Shown here: positions 57,551 to 60,734 of the stretch, in pieces
Layout: the number at the start of each line of letters is the position of its first letter
Numbering within the stretch: position 1 is the first letter of the stretch
Assembly: GCA_913061145.1 (NCBI GenBank)
Contig: CAJXUQ010000022.1
Coordinates: forward strand, 1-60,734
Source of the DNA: an uncultured Haliea sp.
GTDB lineage: Bacteria > Pseudomonadota > Gammaproteobacteria > Pseudomonadales > Halieaceae
DNA length: 60,734 nucleotides
Direction of reading: 5' to 3'
Program-made: the position numbers and the translations under genes
The notes under the pieces: generated by a model
The model's input: the letters and a program-made list of their open reading frames with translations, nothing else
The model's database searches: none
What the model was told of the DNA's origin: nothing

Positions 57551-58218
57551 GCCGCAGGTATTTTGTCACCGGTACCGATACCGAAGTGGGTAAGACCGCC
57601 GTCAGCTGCGCGTTGCTGCACGCCGCAGGTGCGCTGGGGCTGCGCACGGCAGCTGTCAAACCGGTGGCGGCCGGCTGTGACGCACAGGGCCGCAACGAGG
57701 ACGCACTGGCTCTGCAGGCGGCGATGAACATGCCCTTGCCCTACGAGCAGATCAACCCGGTGGCCCTGCAACCGGCGATCGCCCCGCACATTGCCGCAGC
57801 GCAGGCGGGCAAGCGCCTGCAGGTGGAGCGGCTGGCCGGCCTGTGCCGCGGCGTGTTCGCCAGCGGCGCTGATCTGGTGCTGGTCGAAGGGGCCGGGGGC
57901 TGGCGCGTACCACTGGGTCCTCGGGAAACCCTGGCGGACCTCGCGATCGCACTGGGCAGCGATGTTATCCTGGTAGTGGGTATGCGGCTGGGCTGTATCA
58001 ATCACGCCCTGCTCACCGCCGAGGCCATCCGCGCCGATGGGCTGCAGCTGGCCGGCTGGGTGGCCAACCAGGTGGGTGAGCGCATGGCCTGCCATGAAGA
58101 AAATGTGGACACTTTGCGTCAGCTCCTGCCTGCCCCACTGTTGGGTGAGCTGCCACACCTGGTCCCTTTCGATCCGGAAAAAGCTGCGCAATACATTGAT
58201 ATAAAAGCACTTTTATAG
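57547..58218 (+). CDS. bioD: Dethiobiotin synthetase
   Basis: This 223-residue enzyme closes the ureido ring of dethiobiotin with ATP and CO2. The P-loop is FVTGTDTEVGKTAVS (about 6-20), followed by AVKPVAAGC and VEGAGGWRVPL. The ATG at 57547 overlaps the bioHC stop by 4 bases. It is the last gene of the bio operon and is followed by a hairpin. Confidence 0.96.
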   Translation: MSRRYFVTGTDTEVGKTAVSCALLHAAGALGLRTAAVKPVAAGCDAQGRNEDALALQAAMNMPLPYEQINPVALQPAIAPHIAAAQAGKRLQVERLAGLCRGVFASGADLVLVEGAGGWRVPLGPRETLADLAIALGSDVILVVGMRLGCINHALLTAEAIRADGLQLAGWVANQVGERMACHEENVDTLRQLLPAPLLGELPHLVPFDPEKAAQYIDIKALL

Positions 58219-58224
58219 GTTTTT

Positions 58225-58245
58225 CGGGGTGCAGCCAGCACCCCG
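58225..58245. terminator. Hairpin after bioD
   Basis: An 8-bp stem CGGGGTGC (58225-58232) and GCACCCCG (58238-58245), loop AGCCA. It is preceded by five T rather than followed by them, so it is probably a Rho-dependent or processing hairpin, not a standard terminator. Confidence 0.55.
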
Positions 58246-58305
58246 GAACGCGTTGCCACCCGCCTCGCCGCCTGTGCGGTACCCAGCAATTTTCGCAAAA
58301 GTTAT

Positions 58306-58333
58306 TTGACTTCGGTTGTAATTCGCGCAGAAT
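58306..58333 (+). promoter_or_regulatory. Promoter of the acyl-CoA dehydrogenase gene
   Basis: TTGACT (58306-58311), a 16-base spacer and CAGAAT (58328-58333). The gene starts 46 bp later. Confidence 0.7.
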
Positions 58334-58378
58334 GTGTGCGATGAAAACATAGGTTCAACCGCATTGCGAGGTAACAGC

Positions 58379-60178
58379 ATGCCGCAGTACAAAGCACCGC
58401 TCCGTGATATCCGGTTTGTGATGAATGAGCTACTGGAGTCCGAGGCCCTGTATCAGCGCCTGCCGGGTTATGAAGAGGCGACCCAGGAACTGATGGACGC
58501 CATCGTTGAAGAGGGCGCCAAGTTTGCCGAGAACGTCCTGTCGCCGCTCAACGAGCCGGGCGATGACGAGGGTTGCACCTGGAAGGATGGTGTTGTCACC
58601 ACGCCCAAGGGTTTTCCAGAGGCCTACCAGCAGTTCGTGGCCAACGGCTGGCCAGCACTCGCTGCCGATACCGCCTACGGTGGCCAGGGCATGCCCGACC
58701 TGCTGGGTATCATCGCCAACGAACTGGCAGGTACCGCCAACTGGTCCTGGCTGATGTACCCCGGGCTTAGCCATGGCGCAATCAAAACCATCGAAGCGCA
58801 CGGCGATGAAGCGCAGAAGCAGAAATACCTGACGCGCCTGGTGGAAGGTGGCTGGACCGGTACCATGTGCCTGACCGAGGCCCACTGCGGCAGCGATCTG
58901 GGCCTGCTGCGCACCAAGGCGGAACCGCGCGCCGACGGCAGTTATGCCATCTCCGGCACCAAGATCTTCATCAGCGCCGGCGAACACGACATGGCCGAGA
59001 ATATCGTCCATATCGTGCTGGCGCGCCTGCCAGATGCGCCCGAGGGTACCAAGGGTATCTCGCTGTTTATTGTGCCCAAGTTCAACGTGAACGATGACGG
59101 CAGCCTGGGTGAGCGCAACGGCGTGCACTGTGCTTCCATCGAGAAGAAAATGGGGATCAAGGCCTCGGCCACCTGTGTGCTCAATTTCGACGGCGCCACC
59201 GGCTACCTGATCGGGCCACCCAACCGCGGCCTGAACGCCATGTTTACCTTCATGAATACCGCGCGTATCGGCACCGCCATCCAGGGGTTGGCCCACGGTG
59301 AACTGTCCTACCAGGGCGCCCTGGCCTACGCCCGCGATCGACTGGCGATGCGCAGCCTCACGGGCCCCAAGAACCCGAACGGCCCGGCGGACCCGATTAT
59401 CGTGCACCCCGATGTGCGCCGCATGTTGCTGACACAGAAAGCGTTTGTAGAGGGCAGCCGCGCGCTGCTGTACTTCCTGTCACAGCAGGGTGACATCGTG
59501 CATCGTGGCACCGAGGAAGAAGCAAAAGCAGCGGATGACCTCCTGGCGCTGCTCACGCCGATTGCCAAGGCGTTTGTGACCGAAACCGGCTTCGAAGCAG
59601 CCAACCTGGGCGTACAGGTCTATGGCGGTCACGGGTTTATCAAGGAATGGGGTATGGAGCAGATCGTGCGTGACGCGCGCATCGCGATGCTCTACGAAGG
59701 CACGACCGGCATCCAGGCACTGGACCTGATTGGTCGCAAGGTGCTGGGCTCCGGCGGCAAGTTGCTGATGGGCTTCACCGAAATGATGGGTGCCTTCTGC
59801 GACGCCAATACTGACGAGGCCGATGCGCCGTTCATCAACACGCTCAAGTGCTACAAGGACGACTGGCTGGAACTTTCGCTGAAAATTGGCGAGAAAGCGA
59901 TGCAGAACCCCGACGAAGCGGGCGCAGCTGCCGTCGATTACCTGATGTACAGCGGCTACGTCACACTCGCCTATTTCTGGGCGCGCATGGCGGTGCTGGC
60001 ACGTCACAAGATCGCGGCGGCCGAGGGCGATACCGCCTTCTACGAAGCCAAGGTGCTGACCGCGCGGTTCTATTTCGACCGCCTGCTGCCGCGCACCCTG
60101 GCCCACAAGCAGGCGCTGCTTTCCGGTGCGGAAAACCTGATGGATATGCCGGAAGCCCTGTTCGACGTCGCAGGCTGA
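58379..60178 (+). CDS. Acyl-CoA dehydrogenase, long (DmdC/FadE-like) type
   Basis: This 599-residue FAD enzyme of the long acyl-CoA dehydrogenase family oxidises acyl-CoA thioesters in beta-oxidation (some relatives act on 3-methylmercaptopropionyl-CoA). FAD-site residues are in MCLTEAHCGSDLG and the substrate loop in SGTKIFISAGEHD. The catalytic Glu lies in AMLYEGTTGIQALDLIGRKV. The start MPQYKAPLRDIRFVMNE fits homologues; in-frame 58334 adds 15 residues. A promoter and a 3' hairpin flank it, so it is probably monocistronic. Confidence 0.9.
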   Translation: MPQYKAPLRDIRFVMNELLESEALYQRLPGYEEATQELMDAIVEEGAKFAENVLSPLNEPGDDEGCTWKDGVVTTPKGFPEAYQQFVANGWPALAADTAYGGQGMPDLLGIIANELAGTANWSWLMYPGLSHGAIKTIEAHGDEAQKQKYLTRLVEGGWTGTMCLTEAHCGSDLGLLRTKAEPRADGSYAISGTKIFISAGEHDMAENIVHIVLARLPDAPEGTKGISLFIVPKFNVNDDGSLGERNGVHCASIEKKMGIKASATCVLNFDGATGYLIGPPNRGLNAMFTFMNTARIGTAIQGLAHGELSYQGALAYARDRLAMRSLTGPKNPNGPADPIIVHPDVRRMLLTQKAFVEGSRALLYFLSQQGDIVHRGTEEEAKAADDLLALLTPIAKAFVTETGFEAANLGVQVYGGHGFIKEWGMEQIVRDARIAMLYEGTTGIQALDLIGRKVLGSGGKLLMGFTEMMGAFCDANTDEADAPFINTLKCYKDDWLELSLKIGEKAMQNPDEAGAAAVDYLMYSGYVTLAYFWARMAVLARHKIAAAEGDTAFYEAKVLTARFYFDRLLPRTLAHKQALLSGAENLMDMPEALFDVAG

Positions 60179-60186
60179 TCGACCTC

Positions 60187-60213
60187 GGCGGCCCGCTGCC
60201 CCCGCGGGCCGCC
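60187..60213. terminator. Hairpin after the acyl-CoA dehydrogenase gene
   Basis: A perfect 10-bp GC stem (GGCGGCCCGC 60187-60196 with GCGGGCCGCC 60204-60213) and a 7-base loop, 8 bp after the stop. There is no T-run. Confidence 0.65.
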
Positions 60214-60303
60214 GCTTGCTCGAAGCTGGGCGAGACTACGGCAGGCAGGTGACTTTTCGGTGGCCAGCGGGGAAAATAAGGCTGCAGTTCCCGGGAGGAT
60301 GTG

Positions 60304-60510
60304 ATGTCGGATCAAAACGAACAAGCAGATGGCCAGCCCCGCCTGTACCCAGAGGATCAGGCCAAGGTGGATGCGTTTATCACCAGTGGCGTCAACTCGG
60401 TTGAGCGCAAACCGTTCAAACCCATACGTTTGCTGGTGTTGCTCATGGTGGTGGTGATCGGCTTCAGCGTGATGAGCCAGCTTATCGCCAAGTGGGCGGG
60501 AATTTACTGA
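60304..60510 (+). CDS. DUF3094-like small membrane protein
   Basis: This 68-residue protein has a charged N-terminus (about 1-40, with YPEDQAKVDAFITSGVNSVE) and one C-terminal membrane helix (about 41-63). This resembles the gammaproteobacterial DUF3094 family; no function is known. A GTG precedes the ATG (GTGATG) and the region GGGAGG at 60293-60298 is a good ribosome site for it. Confidence 0.8.
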   Translation: MSDQNEQADGQPRLYPEDQAKVDAFITSGVNSVERKPFKPIRLLVLLMVVVIGFSVMSQLIAKWAGIY

Positions 60511-60546
60511 GGTTCCCAACGGGACCCTGGCGTAGCCCACAGGCTC

Positions 60547-60575
60547 TTGGTTCCCGCCCGAGCCTCTGGTATATT
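60547..60575 (+). promoter_or_regulatory. tRNA-Pro promoter
   Basis: TTGGTT (60547-60552), a 17-base spacer and TATATT (60570-60575), followed by a GC-rich discriminator (TGCGCTCC) such as those of stringently controlled stable RNA genes. The tRNA starts 17 bp later. Confidence 0.75.
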
Positions 60576-60592
60576 TGCGCTCCTCAAAAAAT

Positions 60593-60669
60593 CGGTGTGT
60601 AGCGCAGCCTGGTAGCGCACTTCCTTCGGGAGGAAGGGGTCGGAGGTTCGAATCCTCTCACACCGACCA
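60593..60669 (+). tRNA. tRNA-Pro (CGG)
   Basis: This is a complete 77-nt cloverleaf with encoded CCA end. The anticodon arm is CTTCC-TTCGGGA-GGAAG with anticodon CGG at 60627-60629, and the T-arm contains GGTTCGAATCC. It is nearly identical to E. coli tRNA-Pro(CGG). It lies just before the terminal repeats. Confidence 0.97.
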
Positions 60670-60684
60670 TATACCCCTCGGTGC

Positions 60685-60734
60685 ATTCCGGTCACATAGG
60701 TTGCACTTTATTCCGAGGACATGGGTAACACTTT
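60685..60734. mobile_element. Probable insertion-sequence end: two 25-bp direct repeats
   Basis: Two adjacent 25-bp units (60685-60709 and 60710-60734) match at 19 positions: both start ATTCCG and share ACAT, GGT and CACTTT. They begin 16 bp after the tRNA and run to the last base of the window. Multiple terminal repeats of this kind are usual for transposase-binding ends of IS21- or IS481-like elements. The transposase itself is not in the window, so the family is uncertain. Confidence 0.5.

Noticed and set aside
60504-60695. Minus-strand 63-residue frame over the tRNA
   Set aside because: It reads across a clear tRNA-Pro and the preceding promoter, with no protein features.

Overview
The window reads as a GC-rich gammaproteobacterial chromosome segment. 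Gene content and order suggest a relative of the marine Cellvibrionales/Halieaceae, with a backbone shared with Pseudomonas; this placement is inferred from gene order and was not tested by search. From memory of P. aeruginosa PAO1, the stretch from hemE (49.5 kb) back to tatC (19 kb) keeps the order hemE-gltD-gltB-aroB-aroK-pilQPONM-mrcA-malic enzyme-rpmE-priA-argS-ftsN-hslV-hslU-DUF971-ubiE-ubiJ-ubiB-hisI-hisE-tatA-tatB-tatC. The block here lacks the polyhydroxyalkanoate cluster and the damX-like gene found in Pseudomonas.

Both ends of the window look like contig ends. Bases 1-47 are an Illumina Nextera adapter with an i5 index and are not genomic. The last 50 bases are two imperfect 25-bp repeats just after a tRNA-Pro, probably the edge of a multicopy insertion sequence.

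Layout. (1) 48-5.4 kb: a truncated conserved gene, efp with its lysylation ligase gene epmA, a hot-dog thioesterase, an NhaC antiporter and an EamA transporter. (2) 5.4-9.4 kb: a FAN1-type VRR-NUC nuclease overlapping a nuclease-helicase fusion, a likely DNA-repair pair. (3) 9.3-14.1 kb: a sigma-E/ChrR module. rpoE-chrR is divergent from an operon for an amine-oxidase-like flavoprotein, a DUF1365 protein and a cyclopropane-fatty-acid synthase-like methyltransferase. Two back-to-back promoters of the same sequence type (TGATCC-N16-CGTA) sit between them, so both units are probably one singlet-oxygen/membrane-lipid regulon. (4) 14.4-17.2 kb: three-subunit proton-translocating transhydrogenase. 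(5) 17.3-31.3 kb: a long minus-strand run for an ABC exporter, Tat translocase, hisE/hisI, ubiquinone genes, HslVU (with a textbook RpoH promoter), FtsN, ArgS and PriA. (6) 31.5-35.6 kb: L31, malic enzyme and PBP1A. (7) 35.8-49.6 kb: type IV pilus genes pilMNOPQ, then aroK, aroB, gltB, gltD and hemE. (8) 49.6-53.7 kb: cysE, a TrmB-like methyltransferase, a hexapeptide acyltransferase, the SrkA kinase and ComF. (9) 53.8-58.2 kb: a biotin operon bioB-bioF-bioHC-bioD with a fused BioH-BioC protein and a BirA operator over its promoter. (10) 58.4-60.7 kb: an acyl-CoA dehydrogenase, a small membrane protein and tRNA-Pro(CGG).

No CRISPR array, prophage or toxin-antitoxin locus was seen, and the region is mostly core genome. 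The least ordinary parts are the sigma-E lipid regulon with its mirrored promoters, the FAN1/nuclease-helicase pair, the 15-bp tandem repeats between priA and rpmE, and the TrmB-like paralogue.
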